From assembly GCA_003150355.1 (NCBI GenBank), contig QAMJ01000016.1:1-29048 (forward strand): 29,048 nucleotides of DNA. Direction: 5' to 3'. The notes under the pieces are model-generated. The model saw nothing but the letters and a program-made list of their open reading frames with translations, was not told the DNA's origin and made no database searches. This stretch comes from Clostridiales bacterium (lineage in GTDB: Bacteria > Bacillota > Clostridia > Oscillospirales > Oscillospiraceae). Every line of letters starts with the position of its first letter. Within the stretch, counting starts at the first letter, position 1. This document shows positions 15,362 through 22,743 of the stretch, in pieces. Made by a program: the position numbers and the translations under genes.

Positions 15362-16477
15362 TTAGTACAGCAGTTTTATTGAATTCGGATCATCCTTGTT
15401 CATGCGGCGATATATTGCTTCCATATAGTAATAGTCCCCGTACATAGCAGACTGGTCAACTCCCGACTTACGGGGATAGTCGACAACGGCATGCTCGATA
15501 ATTCCGTACTCGCTCATGTTTGTATACAGGCACAGCTCGGTTTCCTTCAGCAGCATTGCATCCGCTCTGTCGCCAAAAAGCTCAGCCTTTTCATTTTCAC
15601 CGAGAGCCCTGTACAGCGATGAGATAATGGAAAAGCCGGAGGCGGCAATCGACGCGGCGGAAGCATCAATAGGCATTGACGGGTCGTTGCGGAAAGTAAA
15701 ATCCCATGCCGGCATAAGATCGTCGTTCAGGTTGTCCCAGTAATATTGTGCCATTTTTTCCGCCGTGTCGAGAAATTCCCTTTCGCCGGTATATCGATAC
15801 ATATTCGCAAAACCGTAAAGCGCCCATGCCTGACCGCGGCTCCAGCAGGATTCGGCGGAATATCCCTGATGTGTGTCTCCATATATTCTGAAATCGTTAT
15901 CCCAACGCACGACATGGTAGGAGGAATAGTCTCTACGTACCGCATATTTTTGTATATTTCGCGCAATCTGCAAACACATTTCCTTTTTTGCGCTGTCATC
16001 GTCCAGCTCACCGGATATCCACAGTATAGGAAGGTTCATAATAGTGTCAACAATGGAGATACCGTCATAGCCTTCCTCGGCCCAAGCCTGCACCAGCCCG
16101 ACCTGCGGTACATACTGGTCGATCATGTTCTGCGCGCCGGCATGTATAAGCGGCAGAAAGTCGCCGTTGCCTGTTATACGATAACCGAATACGCAGCTCG
16201 GCCCAAATATGAAGCCCTGGTCATGGGTGGTGTTGTCATTGATCCTGCATTTCAGGCGCATCGCCCATTCAGTCGCCTCTTCCGCGGTATGTGCCTCACG
16301 GTCGTCCAGATAGCTCAACCAGATAAGTCCCGTCCAAAAACCGCCCGTCCAATGTCCGTTTTGATTCGTCAGCCATTTTCCGCCGCGCGTTATATGCGGG
16401 AATCCATCAATGCTTTGTTTTAAGAAGCATACCTTTTCAAGCCCTTTTTTATATGCGGAGTATAGTTTTTCCTGCAT
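15362..16477 (-). CDS. GH88 unsaturated glucuronyl hydrolase
   Basis: This 371-residue protein is cytoplasmic (no signal) with the alternating Trp/Gly-rich pattern of an (alpha/alpha)6 barrel. The two catalytic aspartates of family GH88 are visible: Asp86 in THDQGF and Asp144 in SIVDTIMNLPIL, equivalent to Asp88 and Asp149 of Bacillus UGL. These enzymes hydrate the C4-C5 double bond left by polysaccharide lyases and so release the 4-deoxy-hexenuronate end from an oligosaccharide. Natural substrates are lyase products of glycosaminoglycans or similar uronides. AGGGGGAT precedes the ATG. It is the first gene of the operon with the TRAP transporter, so import and cleavage are coupled. No lyase lies in the window, suggesting scavenging of others' products. 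Confidence 0.92.
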   Translation of the reverse strand: MQEKLYSAYKKGLEKVCFLKQSIDGFPHITRGGKWLTNQNGHWTGGFWTGLIWLSYLDDREAHTAEEATEWAMRLKCRINDNTTHDQGFIFGPSCVFGYRITGNGDFLPLIHAGAQNMIDQYVPQVGLVQAWAEEGYDGISIVDTIMNLPILWISGELDDDSAKKEMCLQIARNIQKYAVRRDYSSYHVVRWDNDFRIYGDTHQGYSAESCWSRGQAWALYGFANMYRYTGEREFLDTAEKMAQYYWDNLNDDLMPAWDFTFRNDPSMPIDASAASIAASGFSIISSLYRALGENEKAELFGDRADAMLLKETELCLYTNMSEYGIIEHAVVDYPRKSGVDQSAMYGDYYYMEAIYRRMNKDDPNSIKLLY

Positions 16478-16554
16478 AAAATCCCCCTTCAGTGCATACC
16501 GGAACAGCGCCTTACCGGTTGCCGTTTTTTAGCCGAATCAGCATTTATGACTAA

Positions 16555-16597
16555 AATATATGCGAAAGGCGCTTGCAAAAGTGTGCCCTTAAGCACA
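16555..16597 (-). promoter_or_regulatory. Putative activator-dependent promoter of GH88-TRAP operon
   Basis: On the minus strand TATATT (16560-16555) is a plausible -10 box, but 17 bp upstream there is only ACTTTT, a poor -35. The TGTGC-N6-GCACA palindrome is centred at 16589.5, about -41.5 from a start near 16548. That is the classical class II Crp/Fnr position and would explain the missing -35. Confidence 0.5.
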
Positions 16598-16601
16598 TAA
16601 T
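16573..16601 (+). promoter_or_regulatory. Promoter of Crp/Fnr-type regulator gene
   Basis: TTGCAA (16573-16578) and CATAAT (16596-16601) are 17 bp apart. The palindrome at 16582-16597 fills the spacer and touches the -10 box, consistent with self-repression. The leader would be about 36 nt. Confidence 0.5.
16582..16597. promoter_or_regulatory. Crp-type operator TGTGC-N6-GCACA
   Basis: TGTGC (16582-16586), CCTTAA, GCACA (16593-16597) is a perfect inverted repeat with the spacing of the E. coli CRP site TGTGA-N6-TCACA. It lies in the 166-bp gap between a Crp/Fnr-family gene and the divergent GH88-TRAP operon, and is the obvious target for that regulator. Confidence 0.65.
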
Positions 16602-16643
16602 GATAATGTTGGCGAATTTATACTGAAACAGGGGGGATACATT

Positions 16644-17345
16644 GTGACATTTGACAGGGATGAAATACGCAGCTGCATGCTGTTTAACGGGGTTACAGAC
16701 TCCGAAACCGAAGATTTTCTGAAGCGGCATCCGTGCAAGATACGCCGCTTTGACAAGGGCGACTGCGTAATTACGAGAGAGGAACTGTCAGAAAATATCG
16801 GTGTTGTGCTGGAAGGTACCCTGGGTATATACTCCGACAGCTATTACGGCGGACACGCAATGGTCGGCATTGGCGGGCGCGACTATTTGTTCGGCTTCAT
16901 CGCCATGTTTTATAATCATGCACATTCAATCACCTCGCTGTACAGTCGTGGCTGCCGCGTTGCATATTTCTCGGTTCCCTCCGGGCAGACACCGGTTGAT
17001 TTTATCTCTACCACATCTCCGGGGATCATCAGCAACATCTTTGATGCACTGACAACGCATATCCGACACGACTTTGATCACATATACTACATTGGCACAG
17101 ACTCAGTATCGGTAAAGCTTACCCGGTATCTGCTGTATCAGCGGGAGGAACAAAATCAAAACTTTGTGGAGCTCGGAATGAACCGCACCGAGCTATCAAA
17201 TTTTCTCAGCGTTTATAGAACGTCGCTCTCCAGAGAGATAGGCCGTATGGTGAAAGAAAATATAATTGAGCCTGTCGGTAAGGATAAAATACGTATACTC
17301 GATTTACAGGCTCTTATTGATATTGAACAGACAAGCTATAAATAA
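16644..17345 (+). CDS. Crp/Fnr family transcriptional regulator
   Basis: This 233-residue protein has an N-terminal cyclic-nucleotide-binding-like beta-barrel (about 10-115; 'VVLEGTLGIYSD', 'YLFGFIAMFYN'), a long dimerisation helix (about 125-165) and a winged helix-turn-helix (about 176-208, 'GMNRTELSNFLSVYRTSLSREIGRM'). The barrel lacks the RS pair that contacts cAMP in CRP and shows no cluster of Fnr-type cysteines, so the effector is unlikely to be cAMP or an iron-sulphur cluster. A sugar metabolite or no ligand is possible. The start is GTG at 16644, preceded by a GGGGGG tract (16631-16636). It is divergent from the GH88-TRAP operon and almost certainly controls it. Confidence 0.9.
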   Translation: MTFDRDEIRSCMLFNGVTDSETEDFLKRHPCKIRRFDKGDCVITREELSENIGVVLEGTLGIYSDSYYGGHAMVGIGGRDYLFGFIAMFYNHAHSITSLYSRGCRVAYFSVPSGQTPVDFISTTSPGIISNIFDALTTHIRHDFDHIYYIGTDSVSVKLTRYLLYQREEQNQNFVELGMNRTELSNFLSVYRTSLSREIGRMVKENIIEPVGKDKIRILDLQALIDIEQTSYK

Positions 17346-17376
17346 ACCGGAGCGGCTCAGGCTGGAACCGCTCCGG
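17346..17376. terminator. Hairpin between convergent regulator and lipoprotein genes
   Basis: ACCGGAGCGG (17346-17355) and CCGCTCCGGT (17367-17376) pair perfectly around a loop of about 11 bases. On the plus strand GATTTATATCC follows, on the minus strand TTATTTATAG. It is a plausible bidirectional terminator with weak T-tracts. Confidence 0.6.
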
Positions 17377-17391
17377 TGATTTATATCCTGT

Positions 17392-18243
17392 TTATCCGAT
17401 ATTCAGCGTCATGGGCTTCGTTACCTGCACCGCATCAAACTCCGAGAGCGTTACGCTGAGTGTGACGTCATAGACCTTCGTGTTCACACCGATCCCGATG
17501 TCCGTCTTCTCCATCGCCTTATCCACAAGAACGGGAACAAGCCCCTGCATCACATCCGACATATCCATTTCAACGCGCACTATCATGCCCGACTTCACAT
17601 CGATCCAGATAGACACCGGCACATCACCGAGATCCTCAAATACATCGTCGTCAAGCTCGACATCAAGGCTCTCCTCAAGAGCCTGCTTGGCGTTTGCAAG
17701 CTCCAGCGCCTGCCTGAGCTCATCGCTTGTTATTTTGCCGTTATAGCGGATGGCGTCCGAGCCGTTTACCTTTTCCTTGCCGTATTCCTTGAAGCTCGCG
17801 GCGCTGTCCGACAGCAGCAGGAACACCGATTTGCCGTCCGCCTTGCTACTCTTCGAGCTGTCGTCGTTCTCAATGCTGTCCTTTGTCCAGCTCTCCCCGC
17901 TGTCGGCAGAGGAATAGACATCAGCGCCGTCGTCACGGCCCACGCCGTAAAACAGCAGGTTCTGTTCAAAGCCAGCTACTTCCGCCATCAGGTTCACATA
18001 CACCCGCTCAGGGTCGCGCTGAATATCCGCGCCGCCAGTAACGGTGGCGTCGGCGTTCACATCCTGCCCCAGCAGGGATATCCCCATACCGATCTGCATC
18101 TCAATGTCCGCATGCAGGCTCTCAAGCTTGCTCATTTTGATCGCCGCTTTTGCAACGTGCGTCCTGAACATACCGCAGCCGCAGAGCGACAGCAGCATCG
18201 CCGCAAGTATTGCAAATACAAGTATTCTCTTTGCTTTTTTCAT
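17392..18243 (-). CDS. Hypothetical lipoprotein (LolA/LppX-like size and layout)
   Basis: This 283-residue protein has a signal peptide MKKAKRILVFAILAAMLLSL ending in a Cys-rich lipobox (LCGC, Cys21 or Cys23). Then comes a domain with long beta-strands: 'HADIEMQIGMGISLLG', 'VYVNLMAEVAGFEQNLLFYG' and 'VPVSIWIDVKSGMIVRVEMDMSDVM'. Antiparallel strands with a 'weight of substrate vs. model' alternation are typical of Firmicutes lipoproteins of the LolA/LppX/DUF6612 type, but I cannot assign a family with certainty. The frame has an ATG at 18258, but AGGAG lies between it and the ATG at 18243 with good spacing, so 18243 is chosen. A Ser/Asp/Lys-rich loop (about 130-145) looks disordered. Confidence 0.65.
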   Translation of the reverse strand: MKKAKRILVFAILAAMLLSLCGCGMFRTHVAKAAIKMSKLESLHADIEMQIGMGISLLGQDVNADATVTGGADIQRDPERVYVNLMAEVAGFEQNLLFYGVGRDDGADVYSSADSGESWTKDSIENDDSSKSSKADGKSVFLLLSDSAASFKEYGKEKVNGSDAIRYNGKITSDELRQALELANAKQALEESLDVELDDDVFEDLGDVPVSIWIDVKSGMIVRVEMDMSDVMQGLVPVLVDKAMEKTDIGIGVNTKVYDVTLSVTLSEFDAVQVTKPMTLNIG

Positions 18244-18480
18244 AGGCGTCTCCTGCATTATAATGTACAGTCCGGTTCTGTTGACATCCGAAGCGTTTTG
18301 AGCTATAACAAATCACAAAGGGCGATAACGTTACCGTCAGCTCTGAGATGGTTCAGAATTTAGGCCGTCACTTGGCAGAGTGGCGGTTTCTGCCTTTAAC
18401 GATGGCGTCCTTTGCTTAAGCTTACTATACCATATCGCCCATTCCATATCAAGCTTTTCGGCGCAGGGCACATATTATGT

Positions 18481-18510
18481 TTGACGCGCCGGCGCTTTCA
18501 ATGCTAAAAT
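18481..18510 (+). promoter_or_regulatory. Promoter of mnmG-mnmA, inside the longest open frame
   Basis: TTGACG (18481-18486) and TAAAAT (18505-18510), 18 bp apart and with a TGC extended -10, give a start near 18517. It lies downstream of the ATG at 18477 that opens the longest frame, so that codon cannot be the normal start. Confidence 0.7.
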
Positions 18511-18548
18511 ACTTTTTGTTTATATACACGGAAACGAGGCAATGCAGA

Positions 18549-20423
18549 TTGATAGAATATAACGCGGGAAAATGCGATATAGCCGTTATAGGCGCAGGGC
18601 ATGCAGGGATTGAGGCCGCGCTTGCCGCGGCGCGCATGGGGCTTGACACCGTGTGCTTCACGGTGAATCTCGACAGCGTCGGCAACATGCCCTGCAACCC
18701 TGCCATCGGCGGCACGGGCAAGGGGCACCTTGTGCGCGAGCTCGACGCGCTCGGCGGCGAGATGGCCAAGGCAGCGGACAAGGCCTGCATCCAGTACCGC
18801 ATGCTGAACCTCGGCAAGGGCCCGGCGGTGCATTCCCTGCGCGCGCAGGCCGACCGGCGGCGCTACCAGCAGGTGATGAAGCACACGCTTGAATTGCAGG
18901 AAAACCTCAGAGTGAAGCAGGCCGAGGTCGTTGACATCGGCCTTGACGGGCAGGGCGCGGTATGCTCGGTGACGACGAACACAGGCGCTGTGTGGTCCTG
19001 CCGCGCTGTCGTGATCGCGTCTGGCACATATCTCGACGGGCGCACGATAGTCGGCGAGGTGCTGCGCTCCTCGGGGCCTGACGGGCTTGCCCCGGCAATA
19101 CCGCTGGCGGAGCGCCTGCGCGCGCTCGGGCTGAGTATGCGCCGCTTCAAGACCGGCACACCGCCGAGGGTCAACGCCCGCAGCGTGGACTTTTCAAAGA
19201 TGGAGCTCCAGCCCGGCGACGCTGAGCCCGAGCCCTTCTCCTTCTCGACTGATAAAGTTCCGGAGAACCGCGCTGTCTGCTACCTCACCTACACCAACGA
19301 GCACACACATCAGATCATCCGTGACAATCTCGACCGCAGCCCGATATACTCCGGCGTCATTCAGGGCGTCGGCCCGCGCTACTGCCCCAGCATCGAGACA
19401 AAGGTCATGACCTTTGCCGACAAGCCGCGGCACCAGCTCTTTGTCGAGCCGATGGGGCTTGACACGGAGGAGCTTTATATCCAGGGCTTTTCCTCGTCGC
19501 TGCCCGAAGAGGTGCAGGTAGAGATGCTGCACACTATCCCCGGCTTGGAGCACGCGGAAATGACCCGCTGCGCCTACGCGATAGAATATGACTGCGTCGA
19601 CCCGACGGAGCTCTACGCGACGCTTGAGAGCAAAAAGATTCCCGGCCTCTACGGCGCGGGGCAGTTCAACGGCTCCTCCGGTTATGAGGAGGCGGCAGTG
19701 CAGGGCTTCGTCGCAGGCGTCAACGCAGCGCTCAAGATACTCGGGCGCGAGCCGTTCATCCTCCGCCGCAGCGACGGATATATCGGCACGCTTATTGACG
19801 ATCTTGTCACCAAGGGCACGAACGAGCCCTACCGCATGATGACCTCCCGCAGCGAGTACCGCCTGCTGCACCGGCAGGATAACGCCGACCTGCGTCTTTC
19901 GGGCAAGGGACTCTCCCTCGGCCTTGTGAGCGCGGAGCAGTATAAGCGCGTGCAGGAGAAGTACGCCGCGGTCGACTCAGAGCTCAAGCGGCTTGAGAGC
20001 ACGCATCTTGCCCCGACGGAGGAGCTCAACGCCATGCTCGCGTCCCACGGCACCGCACCTGTCGCGACGGGCTTTTCCCTCGCCGAGCTCATACGCCGCC
20101 CGCAGATAAGCTATGCCGACACCGCGCCCTTTGACCCGGCGCGCCCGAAGCTGCCGAAAGCTGTGACGGAGCAGGCCGAGATACGCCTGAAGTACGACGG
20201 CTACATAAAGCGCCAGCTCAAGCAGGTGGAGGAGTTCACCCGCATGGAGGAGCGCGCGCTGCCGACGGATATCGACTACAGCAAGGTCACCGGTCTGCGC
20301 ATCGAGGCACGCGAAAAGCTTGAGAAGATACGCCCCGTGAGCTTCGGGCAGGCAAGCCGCATTTCCGGCGTGTCCCCGGCAGATATCTCGGTGCTGATGG
20401 TATACATGGAGAGCAGAAGATGA
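18549..20423 (+). CDS. mnmG: tRNA U34 carboxymethylaminomethyl-modification enzyme MnmG (GidA)
   Basis: The product has 624 residues from a TTG start at 18549. GAGG (18536-18539) is 9 nt upstream and the promoter at 18481-18510 excludes the earlier in-frame ATGs. The FAD-binding motif GAGHAG lies at about residues 15-20, followed by the MnmG signature GNMPCNPAIGGTGKGHLVRE. Later blocks such as 'YCPSIETKVMTFADKPRHQLFVEPMG' and 'GLYGAGQFNGSSGYEEAAVQG' are nearly invariant in this family. With MnmE it installs the (carboxymethyl)aminomethyl group at C5 of wobble uridine, using FAD and methylene-tetrahydrofolate. It overlaps mnmA by 4 nt. The usual length of about 620-630 residues supports the chosen start. 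Confidence 0.96.
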   Translation: MIEYNAGKCDIAVIGAGHAGIEAALAAARMGLDTVCFTVNLDSVGNMPCNPAIGGTGKGHLVRELDALGGEMAKAADKACIQYRMLNLGKGPAVHSLRAQADRRRYQQVMKHTLELQENLRVKQAEVVDIGLDGQGAVCSVTTNTGAVWSCRAVVIASGTYLDGRTIVGEVLRSSGPDGLAPAIPLAERLRALGLSMRRFKTGTPPRVNARSVDFSKMELQPGDAEPEPFSFSTDKVPENRAVCYLTYTNEHTHQIIRDNLDRSPIYSGVIQGVGPRYCPSIETKVMTFADKPRHQLFVEPMGLDTEELYIQGFSSSLPEEVQVEMLHTIPGLEHAEMTRCAYAIEYDCVDPTELYATLESKKIPGLYGAGQFNGSSGYEEAAVQGFVAGVNAALKILGREPFILRRSDGYIGTLIDDLVTKGTNEPYRMMTSRSEYRLLHRQDNADLRLSGKGLSLGLVSAEQYKRVQEKYAAVDSELKRLESTHLAPTEELNAMLASHGTAPVATGFSLAELIRRPQISYADTAPFDPARPKLPKAVTEQAEIRLKYDGYIKRQLKQVEEFTRMEERALPTDIDYSKVTGLRIEAREKLEKIRPVSFGQASRISGVSPADISVLMVYMESRR

Positions 20424-21421
20424 GCAAGGTAGTTTTAGGTTTTTCCGGCGGGGTCGACTCCGCCGTGTCTGCCGTGCTGCTGCAAAGGGCGGGGCATGAG
20501 GTGCACGGTGTGTACCTCGACAACGCGGAGGAGAGCGCGCGGCTTGACGCCGTGTCCGCCGCGGAGCGCATGGGGATAGCCCTGACAGTCATCGACGTTA
20601 AGCGCGAGCTTGAAGAGAACGTCTGCCGTCCGTTCACCGAGGCGTACCTGCGCGGCGAGACGCCGAACCCCTGCATAATCTGCAACCCGAGCGTCAAGTT
20701 TAGGACGCTTATTGCCGTTGCTGACCGTATCGACGCGGAGCTTGTCGCGACCGGGCACTATGCCCGCGCGGAAAACGGCGCGCTCTTTAAGGGCATGCCG
20801 TCGAATGACCAGAGCTATATGCTCTGCCGCCTGACGCGCGAGCAGGCCGCGCGCGTGACACTGCCGCTCGGCTCCCTCGAAAAAACGCAGACGCGCGCGC
20901 TGGCCGAGGAGTTTGGCCTCCCCGCGGCGCACAAGCCCGACAGCATGGAAATTTGCTTCATCCCCGACAAGGATTATATCGGCTGGATATCCCGCCGCAC
21001 CGACATGCCCGGCGCGGGAAAGTTCATCCTGCACGGCGAGGTCATCGGCGAGCACGACGGCATCTGCCGCTACACAGTCGGCCAGCGCCGTCCTGGACTC
21101 GTGGACGGGCGCAAGGTGTATATCTCGCGCATCGACGCTGCGACGAACACCATTGAGCTTGCACTCTGGGAGGAGCTTTTCAAGACAGAGGTCTGGGCGC
21201 GGAACTTCAACTGGCTCATTGACGAGCCGCGTGAGCCGATACGCGCGAGTGTGCGCGTGCGGCACACGAAATGGGAAAACCCGCCCTGCACCGCGACGGT
21301 GGAGGACGGACTTGTACACATCGTATGTGATGAACCCGTGCGCGCCCCGGCGGCGGGGCAGTCCGCCGTGCTGTACGATGGCGATCGACTCCTCGGCGGC
21401 GGGTTCATTGTGCACAGATAA
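20420..21421 (+). CDS. mnmA: tRNA U34 2-thiouridylase MnmA
   Basis: This 333-residue protein has an ATP pyrophosphatase P-loop (SGGVDS, 9-14) and the catalytic cysteines: Cys85 in TPNPCIIC, which forms the persulfide or disulfide partner, and Cys179 in MEICF. The 'TGHYAR' and 'SYMLCRLT' elements are typical. The enzyme adenylates U34 of Lys, Glu and Gln tRNAs and transfers sulfur to give 2-thiouridine, which with MnmG-dependent C5 modification yields (c)mnm5s2U. The ATG overlaps the mnmG stop (ATGA), so the two wobble-uridine enzymes are coupled. The stop codon is followed directly by the ISL3 target duplication, so its former downstream region has been displaced. Confidence 0.96.
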   Translation: MSKVVLGFSGGVDSAVSAVLLQRAGHEVHGVYLDNAEESARLDAVSAAERMGIALTVIDVKRELEENVCRPFTEAYLRGETPNPCIICNPSVKFRTLIAVADRIDAELVATGHYARAENGALFKGMPSNDQSYMLCRLTREQAARVTLPLGSLEKTQTRALAEEFGLPAAHKPDSMEICFIPDKDYIGWISRRTDMPGAGKFILHGEVIGEHDGICRYTVGQRRPGLVDGRKVYISRIDAATNTIELALWEELFKTEVWARNFNWLIDEPREPIRASVRVRHTKWENPPCTATVEDGLVHIVCDEPVRAPAAGQSAVLYDGDRLLGGGFIVHR

Positions 21422-21429
21422 AGATTTTC
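21422..21429. repeat. Target site duplication AGATTTTC, left copy
   Basis: AGATTTTC directly precedes the left end of the insertion sequence and is repeated exactly at 23360-23367 after the right end. Eight bases is the usual duplication for ISL3-family elements. Confidence 0.85.
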
Positions 21430-21438
21430 GGTTGTAAA

Positions 21439-21484
21439 CTAAAAGTTGGGGTACCCGGGTAAACCTGGGCACTCCAACTTTTAG
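21439..21484. repeat. Long imperfect hairpin at the left end of the IS
   Basis: CTAAAAGTTGGGGT (21439-21452) pairs with ACTCCAACTTTTAG (21471-21484) with one G-U pair. An inner stem CCCGGG / CCTGGG with a TAAA loop continues it. It overlaps the left terminal repeat and may stop mnmA readthrough into the transposase. No T-tract follows. Confidence 0.7.
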
Positions 21485-21573
21485 CATGTGAGGAAAAATA
21501 AGAGTAGAGCATAACAGAAAAATCCTTTAAAATGAAGCTGCGAGACACCACAAGAAAGGACACTGTATGCTCT

Positions 21574-22743
21574 ATGAAAGATAATACCTCAAAACTGCTC
21601 GGATTGGAAGATGTTATCGTAAAAAATGTTTATGAAAATGAAACAGGCTGCTGCATAGAGATAGAGTTGCCGCGGCAAAAGCACATCTGCCCATGCTGTC
21701 AAAGCGAGACAGAGCGCATCCACGACTACCGTATACAACGAGTCAAGGATCTGGACATGCATGGAGTGCATACATATCTGTACCTGAGAAAGCGTAGGTA
21801 TGCCTGCGGCTCCTGTGGGAAGCGGTTCTATGAGGAAAACAGTTTCCTTCCTCGGTTCCACAGAGTAACGAACCGCCTTGCCGCAAAGGTGATCTGTGAC
21901 TTCAAAGACCTGCGCTCGGCAAAGGAGATCGGCAGGAAGAACAATATCTCGGCCCAGACTGCGCTGAGGTATTTCAAGCTCGTGAATTACTCCTGCAAGG
22001 AGCTTCCGGAGGTGCTGTCCATAGATGAGTTCAATGGCAATGCGGGCGGCGAAAAGTACCAGACTATCCTGACCGACGCAAAAAACAGGAAGATAGCGGA
22101 CATACTTCCCAACCGCAAAAAGAGCGACCTGATCAAGTATTTCCTTACGTTTGAGAACAGAAAAGACGTGAAGTATGTAGTGATCGACATGAACCGTTAC
22201 TTCAAAGAGACTGCTGAAATATGCTTTCCGAATGCCAAAATAGTGATCGACCGGTACCACGTAGTCCGTCAGGCCATATGGGCTTTGGAGAATGTGAGGA
22301 AGGCAGAACAGAAAGCGCTCTCGGCCGCGTGGAGAAAGTTCTGCAAGCATTCAAGGAGATTGCTGTGCAAAAATAAGGAAAAGCTGAAGGACGAGGAACG
22401 TGAACATCTGAGGATCATCCTCGGTTTATCTACACGTCTTGAAATAGCTTATGATCTTAAGAACGACTTCTTAGAGTTTATGCGCTCTCCGGATTCGGCA
22501 ACAGCAAAAGAACGGCTCGCCTTATGGTTGTTCCATGCTGAAAACAGCCATATCCCTGAATTTGAAGCCTGCATAACCGCCGTGCGCAACTGGTCCGAGT
22601 ATATCCTCAACAGCTTTGATGTGCCATATTCCAACGGCTTCACCGAGGGCTGCAACAACAAGACCAAGGTACTCAAGCGCATTTGCTTCGGCGTCAGAAG
22701 CTTCCCCACTTTTAGGAACAGGATCCTTCACTGCGCTTCATGA
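21574..22743 (+). CDS. ISL3 family transposase
   Basis: The product has 389 residues, full length for the family. The N-terminus has a zinc finger (CPCC...CGSC with the intervening HDYRIQRVKDLDMHG that is typical of zf-ISL3). The DDE catalytic residues are visible in order: Asp in LSIDEFNG, Asp in VVIDMN, and Glu in FTEGCNNKTK. These catalyse cut-and-paste of the element. The ATG at 21574 (KDNTSKLLGLEDVIV) matches where homologues begin; AAAGGA (21555-21560) is 13 nt upstream, a little far. An in-frame ATG at 21532 has no ribosome site. The last 6 nt overlap the 3' end of the convergent passenger gene. Confidence 0.93.
   Translation: MKDNTSKLLGLEDVIVKNVYENETGCCIEIELPRQKHICPCCQSETERIHDYRIQRVKDLDMHGVHTYLYLRKRRYACGSCGKRFYEENSFLPRFHRVTNRLAAKVICDFKDLRSAKEIGRKNNISAQTALRYFKLVNYSCKELPEVLSIDEFNGNAGGEKYQTILTDAKNRKIADILPNRKKSDLIKYFLTFENRKDVKYVVIDMNRYFKETAEICFPNAKIVIDRYHVVRQAIWALENVRKAEQKALSAAWRKFCKHSRRLLCKNKEKLKDEEREHLRIILGLSTRLEIAYDLKNDFLEFMRSPDSATAKERLALWLFHAENSHIPEFEACITAVRNWSEYILNSFDVPYSNGFTEGCNNKTKVLKRICFGVRSFPTFRNRILHCAS

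Noticed and set aside
18324..18335. GATAACGTTACC, a near-palindrome with a central CG as in LacI-type operators
   Set aside because: One mismatch in 12 bases, no LacI-family gene nearby, and more than 140 bp upstream of the mnmG promoter. Too short to support.
18477..18548. ATG at 18477 as the start of mnmG
   Set aside because: The promoter at 18481-18510 lies downstream of it, and the extra residues are not family-like.
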